DNA of 64,000 bases from DATAPD01 sp036265385 (GTDB lineage Bacteria; Acidobacteriota; Terriglobia; Terriglobales; Acidobacteriaceae), in the NCBI GenBank assembly GCA_036265385.1, contig DATAPD010000015.1:186001-250000 (forward strand). The letters are read 5' to 3'. A model generated the notes under the pieces. That model saw only the letters and a program-made list of their open reading frames with translations, made no database searches and had not been told where the DNA came from. The translations under genes and the position numbers were made by a program. Positions 35,129-43,997 of this stretch are shown piece by piece (position 1 is the first letter of the stretch; each line of letters begins with the position of its first letter).

Positions 35129-35169
35129 TTTCATTTTGAGATGAGAGTCTCAGGCTTGAGACGGTCTCA
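35129..35169. promoter_or_regulatory. Three palindromic enhancer-type sites (TCTCA/TGAGA half-sites)
   Basis: Three inverted repeats are clustered. TTTCA-TTT-TGAGA is at 35129-35141, TGAGA-G-TCTCA at 35142-35152 and TGAGA-CGG-TCTCA at 35157-35169, the last overlapping the stop of the NtrC-type gene. They share half-sites with two palindromes at 40866-40878 and 40942-40954. I infer binding by the adjacent NtrC-type activator. Confidence 0.6.
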
Positions 35170-36579
35170 TTGTAAGGCTTGCGGGGTTTGGCCTTCGCCG
35201 GAGCGCACTCCAATGTTGTAGCGTTTCAGTTTGCGATACAGCGTCGCTCGGCTGATTCCAAGCATCTTCCCGGCAAGTACTTTGTCGCCGTTCACGTGTT
35301 CAAACACGCGCTGTATCGTAGCCCGCTCGATATCCTCCAGGTCGGTGGTTGCCGACGTATTGAAGATCATTCCGGATGATGATGGCTCGGTTCGCATCTG
35401 TATGTCGACCATTGCTGGCGGCAAATCGGCCAAATCGATCAGGTCCCGATCACCTAGTGCCACAGCACGCTCGATGCAGTTCTCGAGTTCACGCACATTC
35501 CCAGGCCACTCATATTGCATCAGAGCCCGCAGGACACGGTTACTAATCTGCATGTTGCGTCCGGCTGCACAACGCTCCAGGAAACAATTAGCCAGCATCG
35601 GAATATCAGATTTGCGCTCCCGGAGCGTGGGCAGGTTTATGGCGACTACGTTGAGCCGGAAGTAAAGATCCTTTCGAAAGCGACCGATTTTGTAATCCGC
35701 CTCAAGATCGCGGTTCGTTGCGGCTATGACGCGCACGTCGACCTTGATTCGCTGATTACTGCCCACCGGACGAACTTCTTTTTCTTGCAGCACCCGCAGC
35801 AGCTTGCCTTGAAGTTCGAGGGGAAGTTCGCCAATTTCATCAAGAAAGATTGTTCCCCCGTCAGCCGCCTTGAACAGGCCGTCCTTGGACTTCAAAGCAC
35901 CTGTAAAGGCGCCCTTTTCGTACCCGAACAGTTCGCTTTCGATGAGCGTGGGGACGAGGGAACCACAGTCCACTGCTACAAAAGGTCGGTTGGCGAAGCT
36001 GCCGCGAAAATGGATCGCGCGGGCCACGAGTTCTTTTCCGGTTCCACTCTCACCAATAATGAGAACAGGCGTTCGAGTGTCTTTCAATCGCGACACGACA
36101 CGTAGGACATCCTGAATTTTAGAAGAGCCACCAATAATGCCGTAGAGCCCCGCTTCAGTCTCTACGCGGTCACGAAGGAATTGGTTCTCCTCTACCAATC
36201 GCACCTTATCTGCCATGCGGCGCAAGAACAAACGAAGTTCGTCAAGCGGCGAAAAAGGCTTGGAAATATAGTCGTACGCACCCAACTTCATTGCCTGAAC
36301 CGCGGTCTCAATCGATCCATGGCCGGTCATAAGAGCAATCTCGGTTCGAGGCAACAATGCTTTTATTCGTTCAAGGAATTGCAGTCCCGACATATGGGGA
36401 AGAACCATGTCGGTGAGAATCATGTGCACAGGTTGATTTTCGAGTAGAGCTAGGGCAGATTCCGCGCTGTCTACTTGGTAACAGGCGAACCCGAGAGACT
36501 CTCCGACGGTGAAGCAGAGTCTTCGAATGCTCTCTTCATCATCGACAATCAGCAATCGGACTTTCAGGTCATCACTCAC
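35167..36579 (-). CDS. NtrC-family sigma-54-dependent response regulator
   Basis: A 470-residue three-domain activator. The receiver (1-120) has the phospho-acceptor D57 in ILTDMVLP. The AAA+ domain has Walker A GESGTGKE and the sigma-54 contact loop GAFTGA in YEKGAFTGALKSKDGLF. A Fis-type helix-turn-helix ends the protein (VLAGKMLGISRATLYRKLKR). It should activate RpoN promoters when phosphorylated. Its start overlaps the small receiver gene by 4 bp and that gene overlaps the kinase, so all three form one operon. No rpoN gene is in the window. Confidence 0.97.
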   Translation of the reverse strand: MSDDLKVRLLIVDDEESIRRLCFTVGESLGFACYQVDSAESALALLENQPVHMILTDMVLPHMSGLQFLERIKALLPRTEIALMTGHGSIETAVQAMKLGAYDYISKPFSPLDELRLFLRRMADKVRLVEENQFLRDRVETEAGLYGIIGGSSKIQDVLRVVSRLKDTRTPVLIIGESGTGKELVARAIHFRGSFANRPFVAVDCGSLVPTLIESELFGYEKGAFTGALKSKDGLFKAADGGTIFLDEIGELPLELQGKLLRVLQEKEVRPVGSNQRIKVDVRVIAATNRDLEADYKIGRFRKDLYFRLNVVAINLPTLRERKSDIPMLANCFLERCAAGRNMQISNRVLRALMQYEWPGNVRELENCIERAVALGDRDLIDLADLPPAMVDIQMRTEPSSSGMIFNTSATTDLEDIERATIQRVFEHVNGDKVLAGKMLGISRATLYRKLKRYNIGVRSGEGQTPQALQ

Positions 36580-36974
36580 GATGCTTTTCCCATGGTCTGC
36601 TCAATTACAGAGATGAAATGTTGCACACGGAAGGGCTTTTCCACGAAAGGAGCTCCCGTTTGCCGGAGGGTTGCGACCGTTTCGTCATTGGCAAGGTCGC
36701 CGGTGATGAAAACAATCTTGGTCGCCAAATCAGGGCGGTTCGCGACGATCCAGGCATGCACCTGGGCACCATCGACCCCGCCTGGAGTTCGCATATCTGA
36801 TACGACTCCCAGGAAGTTACCATCGCGAAGGATGTGGAGCGCTTCAGCACCGGATTCGGTGGATATGACGCGATACCCGCTTCTCTCAAGAGCCGCACGC
36901 ACATAAGCCATAACCGCGGGCTCATCTTCGATCAATAGAACGGGACGTTGGCCTTGCGTTGCACCTTGGCTCAT
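36576..36974 (-). CDS. Single-domain response regulator
   Basis: A 132-residue stand-alone receiver. Acidic pair in LLIEDEP, phospho-acceptor D60 in GVVSDMRTPGG, conserved Thr in VFITGD and Lys in PFVEKPF are all present. It has no output domain. It overlaps the kinase stop by 4 bp and the NtrC-type start by 4 bp, so it may act as a phosphate sink or second target of the same kinase. Confidence 0.93.
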   Translation of the reverse strand: MSQGATQGQRPVLLIEDEPAVMAYVRAALERSGYRVISTESGAEALHILRDGNFLGVVSDMRTPGGVDGAQVHAWIVANRPDLATKIVFITGDLANDETVATLRQTGAPFVEKPFRVQHFISVIEQTMGKAS

Positions 36975-39900
36975 CGCTGAACGACTCCCGCGGCGACGCC
37001 AAGCGACACCGCATCGACGGCAGCAGGCAGACGCACCACAAATGTTGCGCCGTCCGCGCCAGTATTGTTGTGTGAGAGGATTTCTCCGCCGTGCTCGCGC
37101 ACGATTCCGTAACAGATGCTCAGGCCAAGGCCGGTGCCTTTGCCTACTTCCTTCGTTGTAAAGAACGGATCGAAAATTCTTTCGGGATGTGTGATTCCGT
37201 GACCGTTGTCGCGGAACCTGATTTCGACAAGAGAAGATTGCACATCCGTGGAAATCTCAATTCTCGCTTGGCGCCCGGTGTCGCGGACCGCATCGTAAGC
37301 ATTGTTCAGAATATTCAGAAACACCTGCTGAAGCTGATGCGCATCTCCAACGACGTATGGCAAAGATTCATCCAGTTTTTCGATAATCTCGACGCCATGG
37401 CTGTTGAAGTCGTAAGCTCGCAACTGGACGGTCCGGCGAAGGATGGTATTAACCTGTACCGGCTTGCGCTGAGGCGGCATCTGGCGCGCAAAGCTCAAGA
37501 GGTTTTGAACGATTTGCTTGGTGCGCTGCGCTTCTTGCAGGATGACCCGCAAGTCCTTGCGCGCAGTTTCCGGGAGGTCCTGACTTTCGAGAAGCAAGTC
37601 CGCAAAACCAAGGATAGCCGTCAGTGGATTGTTGACTTCGTGGGCTACCCCGGAAACGAGTTGTCCAACTGCCGCCATCTTTTCCGCATGCATTAACTTC
37701 GATTGCAACAGGGCAGCGTCCGTGATGTCGCTCATGACGACGACAATCGATGACACGTTTCCTTGTTCATCGCGCATGGGGCTCAGGTTTCCGGAAAATT
37801 GCCCGGTTTTTCCATCCCCGCGTAAAAGCTGTAGATCTAGGTTATCGACCTGATGTCCGCGTATCGTACCTGCAAGTGCATCCTGCAATGCTTGGCGGCG
37901 AATCGGGATTACAAGATCCAGCAAGGGTTTTTCAAGCAACTGCTTCTGGGTGAAACCCAAGTCCGACCAACGCCGATTTGCATAACTGATCAATCCGGCA
38001 GAGTCAACCACGAGGATGAGGCTTTGCGTGTTGTTGAGGATCTTGTCGGAGAAGTCGCGCTCGCGTTGCAACTCCATCTGCGAGGTCTTCAGCCCGGTGA
38101 CGTCGAGCATGAGGCCGCGATACTGCAGGATGGTTCCGTAAGCATCGGTCACCGCGAAGGAGTTGATCAGAACGTGAATCAGGGAGCCATCTTTTCGCTG
38201 GAGAGTTTCTTCGTAATTCTTTACGGCACCTTGAAGTTTCAGTTCCTGTTCGATGCGCTTTCTGCGCTCTGGATGAAGGTAGACCTGCGTTGGTATGTCG
38301 ACTTGTAGCAACTCTTCCCGATTCGTATAGCCAAGCATGCGGACAAGGGCGTCGTTCACTTCTACGAACCTGCCTTGCGGCGTCGAGAAAAACAAACCTT
38401 CCTGGATCGTGTCGAATAGTTCTCGATAGCGGCGTTCGGCTTCGCGGCGATCGGTGATGTCCTTGAGCACATGCACGGTTTGCAGCGTCTCAGTGCCCGC
38501 GCCGTGGATCCGCGACGTGGAAACAAGGTAAGTGCGTTCCAGCATCGGATAGACGTAGTCTTCTTTAACGTCCCCACTGCGGCAGAACGGACAGGCGTGA
38601 ACGGATCCGGGGGAAAGCGCTTCCAGAGCGCGCATGTGAACGCCAACGAGTTCTGACGGCGGTACGCCGATGAACTCGGCCAATGAACGATTCACTCGCA
38701 AAATATGATGCGACTCATCATGTACCGCGATGAAATCTGTGATCGCATCGAAGATCTCCATCCAGTGACGACTCGCCTGCTCCATGCGTGTGAACAAGCG
38801 GGTGTTTTCGAGAGCAACCGTTGCGTGACTGATAATTGCTTCCAGCAGTTCCTGTTCTTCGCTTGTAGCCGGACGGCCTCGGTCCGCCAAGCAGAGCAAT
38901 CCCACTAACTCTCCAGATGCGCTCGTCATGCGGGCCAACGTACAGTCCTTCCATCCGAGCGCTTCGGCTAGTTCGGGCCCTATCAGCTCCGCAGCCGTCG
39001 AAAACAAGTGGAATGGCGCGGCGGCTGTGGCTTGACTGGCTAAGGCTCGGCTCAACTTTTGAACTAGCGAACGGTCAATAGAGGAAGGATCTACGCCACC
39101 CGCCAGGACGCCGATTTCTAAGCCAGGATCGGACAGTTGCACGATCGCTGCACAACGTGCGCCCATCATCTCAGCCGCTCGTGACGCGAACCGGCGGATG
39201 AATTCGGGCAGATTCAATAACGTGCTCAGTTCGCGCGCCAGACCAACTAGCGCTTCAGCACGATTACGGTGTTGATCGGAAAGGTAGAGAGTGCGTGTTG
39301 ACTCCAGCACTACCGCCGCCTGCGCGGCCAGTACTTTCGCTCGGCGGATATCTTCGGGCGATATGGATTCACCATCTAAACGGTCCAAAACTCCGAACAT
39401 TCCGAACACGTGCCCATCAGCGCCTAATAGTGGTACCGCCAGCAGCTGTCGAATGTTGTATCGACTGATGGCGTCGAGGTTCGCTCCCGGTATCTCGGTT
39501 GCATCGTTGGTCCAAAAAACGTCTTTGCTCCGGAGTGCCTGGGCTGCGAGTCCGTCAGGGAATTGCAGATCTACGCGCCGAGCCTGACCATGCTCGACTC
39601 CCCACTGGACGCGAAAGGTTCCTTCCTCGAGGAGTCCAATGAAGCATCTCCCGAACTGCAGGAAGTCGGCGGCTCGCATGACAAACGTCTGCAAAAAACG
39701 ATCTAATTCGCCGATTGCCCCAAGCTGGGAGGAGATTTCCAGCAACTGGTGCAGTTCGCGGGCCTGATCGCGCGCCGTACCATACAGTTCTGCATTAGCA
39801 ATTGCGACCGCTCCGAAACTGCAAACAGATGCGACCAGCGACCGCTCATCTGCAGTGAAAGGTTCGGTTAGTCGCGGATAAACCAGGACAGCACCATGAG

Positions 39901-40804
39901 TGCGCGAAGTGCGGAACGGAGCGGCAATCAGAGTACCGGGCGGCAGCAAATCCCCCATCGAGTGAGATTCCGACCCGACGGAAATCGAAATCGGCTCTCC
40001 TGCCGAGATGGCTCGTTCCGCTAGATCCTGAGCAAAGCGTAATCCACTGCGGCCATGTCGCGCCCGAACCGCATTTGCCGTCTGAGGTGTTTCCCCAGCT
40101 ACTGCAACGAGGTCAAATCCTGCATCCCGCTTCATCAGGATGCAGGCAACACGTGTCCGCAGCAGTCCACGAATCCGATCGGCAAGCGCCTCGATGACCG
40201 AGTTGACGTCGGGCACCGCATTGAGGGCATGCGCAACGTCGGCCAAAATCTGCGCACGCCGATGCTCCTCACGGGATAGTTTGTTGAGACGAGAGGCTTC
40301 GAGCAGACTTCCCAATTGCCCCGCCAAAATCGTCGCCTTTGCTCCCAGGTCGTCATTGAAAAAACCTGGATCGGATTCGTGGACAAAGGCCAGTGCTCCG
40401 ATCACCTCATTACAGACGACAAGAGGGGCGGCCATGATGGCGCGGGTTCCGGATTCTGCTGCGAGTGGATAATTCTCACGGTCGAGATAATTCGCGACGA
40501 TAGTACGGCGTGAGCGAACTGCATCCAGGGCGATCGAGGGTGTGGGTGCTCGGAGTTTTCGACCGCGTATTTCCGATGCCAGCACGCCGTCGGCAGCTGT
40601 GCAAGCCAACTCTCCAACTCCCACCAGCTGCCAAAAATAAGTCCCGCTGACCTGAAAGAATTCGCGCGTGGAGCGGCAAAACATGGTGATGAGTGCCGAA
40701 TCCTCTATGCCGGAAGAAGCTGTCTCAGAGACGCGCAGCAACAGCTTCTGAAAAGACTCATCGAAGTCTTGGGCGAGGGTCGCTGGGTCAAATTGCATTC
40801 GCAA
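36971..40804 (-). CDS. Soluble multi-sensor histidine kinase (4 GAF, 3 PAS)
   Basis: A 1277-residue kinase with no membrane segment, so it senses a cytoplasmic cue. Four GAF domains span about 20-170, 180-345, 355-510 and 520-675. Three PAS domains follow at about 690-810, 815-935 and 945-1060. HisKA begins near 1065 with SGVAHEVNNPLTAILG holding the phospho-accepting His. HATPase motifs are NILNNAYDAV (N box), DNGHGI and GKGTGLGLSI. The first PAS contains a CPFC motif, a possible redox or metal site. Its partners are the receiver and the NtrC-type activator encoded next. Confidence 0.95.
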   Translation of the reverse strand: MRMQFDPATLAQDFDESFQKLLLRVSETASSGIEDSALITMFCRSTREFFQVSGTYFWQLVGVGELACTAADGVLASEIRGRKLRAPTPSIALDAVRSRRTIVANYLDRENYPLAAESGTRAIMAAPLVVCNEVIGALAFVHESDPGFFNDDLGAKATILAGQLGSLLEASRLNKLSREEHRRAQILADVAHALNAVPDVNSVIEALADRIRGLLRTRVACILMKRDAGFDLVAVAGETPQTANAVRARHGRSGLRFAQDLAERAISAGEPISISVGSESHSMGDLLPPGTLIAAPFRTSRTHGAVLVYPRLTEPFTADERSLVASVCSFGAVAIANAELYGTARDQARELHQLLEISSQLGAIGELDRFLQTFVMRAADFLQFGRCFIGLLEEGTFRVQWGVEHGQARRVDLQFPDGLAAQALRSKDVFWTNDATEIPGANLDAISRYNIRQLLAVPLLGADGHVFGMFGVLDRLDGESISPEDIRRAKVLAAQAAVVLESTRTLYLSDQHRNRAEALVGLARELSTLLNLPEFIRRFASRAAEMMGARCAAIVQLSDPGLEIGVLAGGVDPSSIDRSLVQKLSRALASQATAAAPFHLFSTAAELIGPELAEALGWKDCTLARMTSASGELVGLLCLADRGRPATSEEQELLEAIISHATVALENTRLFTRMEQASRHWMEIFDAITDFIAVHDESHHILRVNRSLAEFIGVPPSELVGVHMRALEALSPGSVHACPFCRSGDVKEDYVYPMLERTYLVSTSRIHGAGTETLQTVHVLKDITDRREAERRYRELFDTIQEGLFFSTPQGRFVEVNDALVRMLGYTNREELLQVDIPTQVYLHPERRKRIEQELKLQGAVKNYEETLQRKDGSLIHVLINSFAVTDAYGTILQYRGLMLDVTGLKTSQMELQRERDFSDKILNNTQSLILVVDSAGLISYANRRWSDLGFTQKQLLEKPLLDLVIPIRRQALQDALAGTIRGHQVDNLDLQLLRGDGKTGQFSGNLSPMRDEQGNVSSIVVVMSDITDAALLQSKLMHAEKMAAVGQLVSGVAHEVNNPLTAILGFADLLLESQDLPETARKDLRVILQEAQRTKQIVQNLLSFARQMPPQRKPVQVNTILRRTVQLRAYDFNSHGVEIIEKLDESLPYVVGDAHQLQQVFLNILNNAYDAVRDTGRQARIEISTDVQSSLVEIRFRDNGHGITHPERIFDPFFTTKEVGKGTGLGLSICYGIVREHGGEILSHNNTGADGATFVVRLPAAVDAVSLGVAAGVVQR

Positions 40805-40865
40805 AGGGCAAAGCCAACATTCAATGTCGTTAAGTCATTGAATATATTGGAAAATTACCTTCCAA

Positions 40866-40878
40866 TCTCATTTTGAGT
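40866..40878. promoter_or_regulatory. NtrC-like palindrome upstream of the sensor kinase
   Basis: TCTCA-TTT-TGAGT, one mismatch from a perfect inverted repeat. It lies about 60 bp upstream of the kinase ATG, and shares its spacer and half-sites with the sites at 35129-35169. Confidence 0.5.
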
Positions 40879-40941
40879 CAAGCGAATACGCAGGTGAGTG
40901 TCAAGGTAAGAAACTGCCGTGTTTCCCGGTTTAAAACCAAG

Positions 40942-40954
40942 TCTCAACCTGAGA
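40942..40954. promoter_or_regulatory. NtrC-like palindrome between kinase and chemotaxis operons
   Basis: TCTCA-ACC-TGAGA, a perfect inverted repeat with 3-bp spacer. It is about 140 bp upstream of the kinase start and 175 bp upstream of the chemotaxis operon start, so it could act in either direction. Confidence 0.55.
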
Positions 40955-41128
40955 GCAACTCTTCATCGGAGGTAATTCCCTCTCAGAACTTTACTCGCTC
41001 GAGCAAGGTAACTCACTCTTCCAGAATGCTTTATTTGATAACTAAAGTAATCGCCTGAACCCACATTGATGTAGAGCCGAGAACGCATTGCCGTTATCGT
41101 CAGAAGTGAAAATTCCGGAGGTGCGTTT

Positions 41129-41473
41129 GTGCTTGGCAGAACAGCACGGCTGCGCTTGAAAACTCTTGCGACCCTGGTTTTGTCTTTCTTGCTCATCATG
41201 ACGGCTGCGCATGCGCAGGAAGAAATCAACCGGAAGATCAAGACAAAGGTGCAACCCGGTTACCCGGAGCTTGCGCGCCGCATGAACATCAGCGGCACGG
41301 TGAAACTGCAAATCGTTGTGGCCCCAAATGGCACAGTGAAGAATTCAAAAGTGGTGGGGGGACACCCGCTCCTCGCAACCGCTGCCACGGACGCGGTCAA
41401 GAAATGGCGGTTCGAGTCAGCTGCGGAGGAGACCACGGGTCTCGTTGAATTCCGGTTTAACCCCCTCGAGTAA
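41129..41473 (+). CDS. Stand-alone TonB C-terminal domain protein
   Basis: A 114-residue protein starting at GTG 41129 (GGAGG with 8-nt spacing). A signal peptide (LATLVLSFLLIMTAAHA) precedes the TonB-type domain: VQPGYPELARRMNISGTVKL, IVVAPNGTVKNSKVVGGHPL and AVKKWRFESA. There is no Pro-rich linker and no clear retained anchor, so it is probably periplasmic rather than a classical energy transducer. It is 19 bp before the MCP start and likely the first gene of the chemotaxis transcript. Confidence 0.85.
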   Translation: MLGRTARLRLKTLATLVLSFLLIMTAAHAQEEINRKIKTKVQPGYPELARRMNISGTVKLQIVVAPNGTVKNSKVVGGHPLLATAATDAVKKWRFESAAEETTGLVEFRFNPLE

Positions 41474-41492
41474 GGCACCCGGAGGTCGGGAA

Positions 41493-43484
41493 ATGACGAT
41501 CGGCAAGAAACTTTACGTAAATTTTGGCGCTGTCCTGGCGATGGTTGTCTTGTTGTTTGTCGTCAATTGGATCGCCGTCCAACGCGAACACGCAGCCAAG
41601 GCGGCCGCGCAAGCTTCGCTTGAGATGAGAGAAGCAACCGACAACGTGAAGTTTCAGATGTTGCAGAACCGGTTGTTTCTCAACAGTTACTTGCTCAGCG
41701 GCGACAGCCGTGAAGTAGACCGCATGAACGATGGAGTGCGCTCACTCACATCCAAGATCCAGAGGGCAATCGAACTGTCGAGTACCGATGCGCAGAAAAG
41801 CGTTCTCCAGAAACTTCAGACACAGGAAGAGAACTGGGTTCGAGACTTTGCAACGCCTCTGACGGATAAGCGCAAAGAAGTGGACGGCGGTAACGCAACG
41901 GTTGCGGAATTACAAATTTTTTATCTCCAAAAAGACGCAGCTTCCTGGATGCGCAGTTCCAACGACTATCTTGAAACGGCCAATGAGGAAAACAAGAAGA
42001 TCGTGGAGGATCGCCATCGATCAGATGAGATGGCCGCAACCGGCACGATTGCCATCGCTCTTATCAGCACTTTGCTAGCGCTCGGATTGGGAACAGTAAT
42101 CGCTTATCGAAGTGCGAGATCAATCACCGAACCGCTCGCTCAATTGATGAAAGTAAGCCGTCAAATCGGCGACGCTGGCGATCTTGAACATAAGATCGAA
42201 ATCCAGCGCGATGACGAAATTGGTGAACTGTCACGCACGTTCAATGGAATGGTGAAGTATCTCCGCGAAATGGCAGATGTTTCAGAAGCTATTGCCGGCG
42301 GAGATCTGACCGTGGATGTCCAACCGCGCTCGAAGAATGACACGCTAGGCAACGCATTCCTGCGGATGGTCGAAGGGCTGCGCAGCCTTGTCAAGAATGG
42401 CCGCGATGCCGCGTCTCAAGTCGCAAGCGCATCCAGCCAGGTTGCGGGCGCATCGGATGAGTCTGCCAAGATCAGTCTGCAGACGTCATCCGCTATCGAT
42501 GAAGTGACCAGCACGATGCACGAGATGAGCGTCAACGTGCAAAACATGGTCAAAAGTACGCAGGTCCAGGCCTCGAGCGTCAGTGAGACCTCCGCGTCGA
42601 TCGATCAGATGGTCGCCTCGATTCAGCGAGTCGCCGACACCGCTAAGGTACTTCTCGATATCTCCAATCGCTCCCGCGATGAAGTGCACGCCGGAATTGG
42701 CACCATGGAGAAGGCCACGGACGGCCTGAACCGCATCAACAGCACGATTCATTCATCGGGTGAGATCATCGACGCCCTTGGAACACGAGCGGACGACATT
42801 GGAAAAATCATCGAAGTCATCGACGATCTTGCCGAACAGACCAACCTACTTGCCCTCAACGCCGCCATCGAAGCGGCGCGCGCCGGTGAACACGGTTTGG
42901 GTTTCGCTGTCGTTGCTGACGAAGTCCGGAAGCTTGCCGAGAAGTCTGCACAATCGACCAAAGAGATTTCCGAACTGATCCAGAGTATCCAGAAAGAAGC
43001 GCGCAAGGCGGTCGACAACATGGAGAAGAGTACCTCGATCGTGAATGAGGGTTTGAATCTGGGCCAGGACCTGAATGCTGCGCTACGTAAGATCTCTAAC
43101 GTTGTGACAGAGGTTTACAAGTTTGCGCAGGAAATCGGGGCTGCAACGAACGAACAGTCCCACGGTTCGGCGCAAATTGCACGAGCCACCACACGCCTGA
43201 ACGAGATCACTCACGAAATCAATTCTGCGGTAGAAGAGCAGGCATCAGGTGCAAACGCGGTCGTTAAGGCAATGGAACGGATGCGAGAACTGGTGCAGTC
43301 CTCCACCTCCGGTTCAGCGGAATTAGCGGCTTCGGCGGAGCAGATGTCCAAGATGTCGCGCGACCTGCTCACATCGATGGACAGCTTCACGCTGCGTACT
43401 ACTGAGACTTCTCGGCCTGCTGAGAATCGGGTCATACGTACCGGAGCCCGCCAGGCAGCCGCGGCAGCAGGTTCACAGTCCTAG
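41493..43484 (+). CDS. Methyl-accepting chemotaxis protein (transmembrane receptor)
   Basis: A 663-residue receptor. GGAGG lies before ATG 41493; the frame open to 41445 overlaps the TonB-domain gene and is not used. Membrane helices are at about 11-29 and 190-212, with a helical periplasmic sensor between them. Two HAMP-like stretches follow (RSITEPLAQLMKVSRQIGDA and AEAIAGGDL-like). The signalling tip reads DLAEQTNLLALNAAIEAARA followed by GLGFAVVADEVRKLAEKS. It would relay an extracellular cue to CheA/CheW. Ligand unknown. Confidence 0.97.
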   Translation: MTIGKKLYVNFGAVLAMVVLLFVVNWIAVQREHAAKAAAQASLEMREATDNVKFQMLQNRLFLNSYLLSGDSREVDRMNDGVRSLTSKIQRAIELSSTDAQKSVLQKLQTQEENWVRDFATPLTDKRKEVDGGNATVAELQIFYLQKDAASWMRSSNDYLETANEENKKIVEDRHRSDEMAATGTIAIALISTLLALGLGTVIAYRSARSITEPLAQLMKVSRQIGDAGDLEHKIEIQRDDEIGELSRTFNGMVKYLREMADVSEAIAGGDLTVDVQPRSKNDTLGNAFLRMVEGLRSLVKNGRDAASQVASASSQVAGASDESAKISLQTSSAIDEVTSTMHEMSVNVQNMVKSTQVQASSVSETSASIDQMVASIQRVADTAKVLLDISNRSRDEVHAGIGTMEKATDGLNRINSTIHSSGEIIDALGTRADDIGKIIEVIDDLAEQTNLLALNAAIEAARAGEHGLGFAVVADEVRKLAEKSAQSTKEISELIQSIQKEARKAVDNMEKSTSIVNEGLNLGQDLNAALRKISNVVTEVYKFAQEIGAATNEQSHGSAQIARATTRLNEITHEINSAVEEQASGANAVVKAMERMRELVQSSTSGSAELAASAEQMSKMSRDLLTSMDSFTLRTTETSRPAENRVIRTGARQAAAAAGSQS

Positions 43485-43489
43485 ACTCC

Positions 43490-43993
43490 ATGACGCGAGA
43501 GTTACACATCGTCGGGTTTGAAGTCGGACGGGAAACGTACGGCTTACCGATCACTTCTCTGCATGAGATCGTTCGTGTGCCGTCCATCACCGCCGTGCCT
43601 GACTCACCCGTATATGTCGAAGGGGTGATCAACTTGCGGGGCAAGATCGTCTCCATCATCGATCTTCGTAAACGTTTTGGAGTCAGTGTTCCCAACGCGC
43701 ATCGCGCGAATCGGATCCTCGTCGTAGAACACAAAGGAAAACTCTGCGGATTGATCGTTGATTCAGCTTCAGAAGTTCTCAAGATTCCAGAAGACAGTAT
43801 CGAGCCACCTCCAGACGTCTTTGAGCAGGGGAGCTTGAATTGCGTCACTGGTCTGGCGAAGCTACGCGGACGATTAATCGTGCTGATTGACGTGAACCGA
43901 CTTCTGGAAGTTCGCACTGAATCGGCGAGCGGGAACGAAGGGGCGCTCGCGAATCGCAACGCTGAAGCAGCCACCGCGGGGCGCAGCCGCTGA
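43490..43993 (+). CDS. cheW: Chemotaxis coupling protein CheW
   Basis: A 167-residue scaffold. Family motifs are GFEVGRETYGLPITSLHEIV, VEGVINLRGKIVSIIDLRKR and GLIVDSASEV. It joins CheA to the receptor array. The last ~25 residues are Ala/Gly/Asn-rich and probably disordered. It begins 5 bp after the MCP gene. Confidence 0.97.
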   Translation: MTRELHIVGFEVGRETYGLPITSLHEIVRVPSITAVPDSPVYVEGVINLRGKIVSIIDLRKRFGVSVPNAHRANRILVVEHKGKLCGLIVDSASEVLKIPEDSIEPPPDVFEQGSLNCVTGLAKLRGRLIVLIDVNRLLEVRTESASGNEGALANRNAEAATAGRSR

Positions 43994-43997
43994 GCAT

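Larger units (their letters stand above)
40805..41128. other. Divergent intergenic region between kinase and chemotaxis operons
   Basis: A 324-bp gap with no gene. It holds two NtrC-like palindromes (listed separately), a half-site TCTCA at 40981-40985, and an inverted repeat TTGGAA-N7-TTCCAA at 40847-40865. I searched both strands for GG-N10-GC and found no sigma-54 promoter here, so the palindromes may act as repressor sites or autoregulation elements. Confidence 0.5.

Noticed and set aside
40805..40835. A TGGC-N8-TTTGC stretch upstream of the kinase ATG resembling an RpoN promoter
   Set aside because: The GG and GC are 11 bp apart rather than 10, and it would place the transcription start inside the kinase gene.
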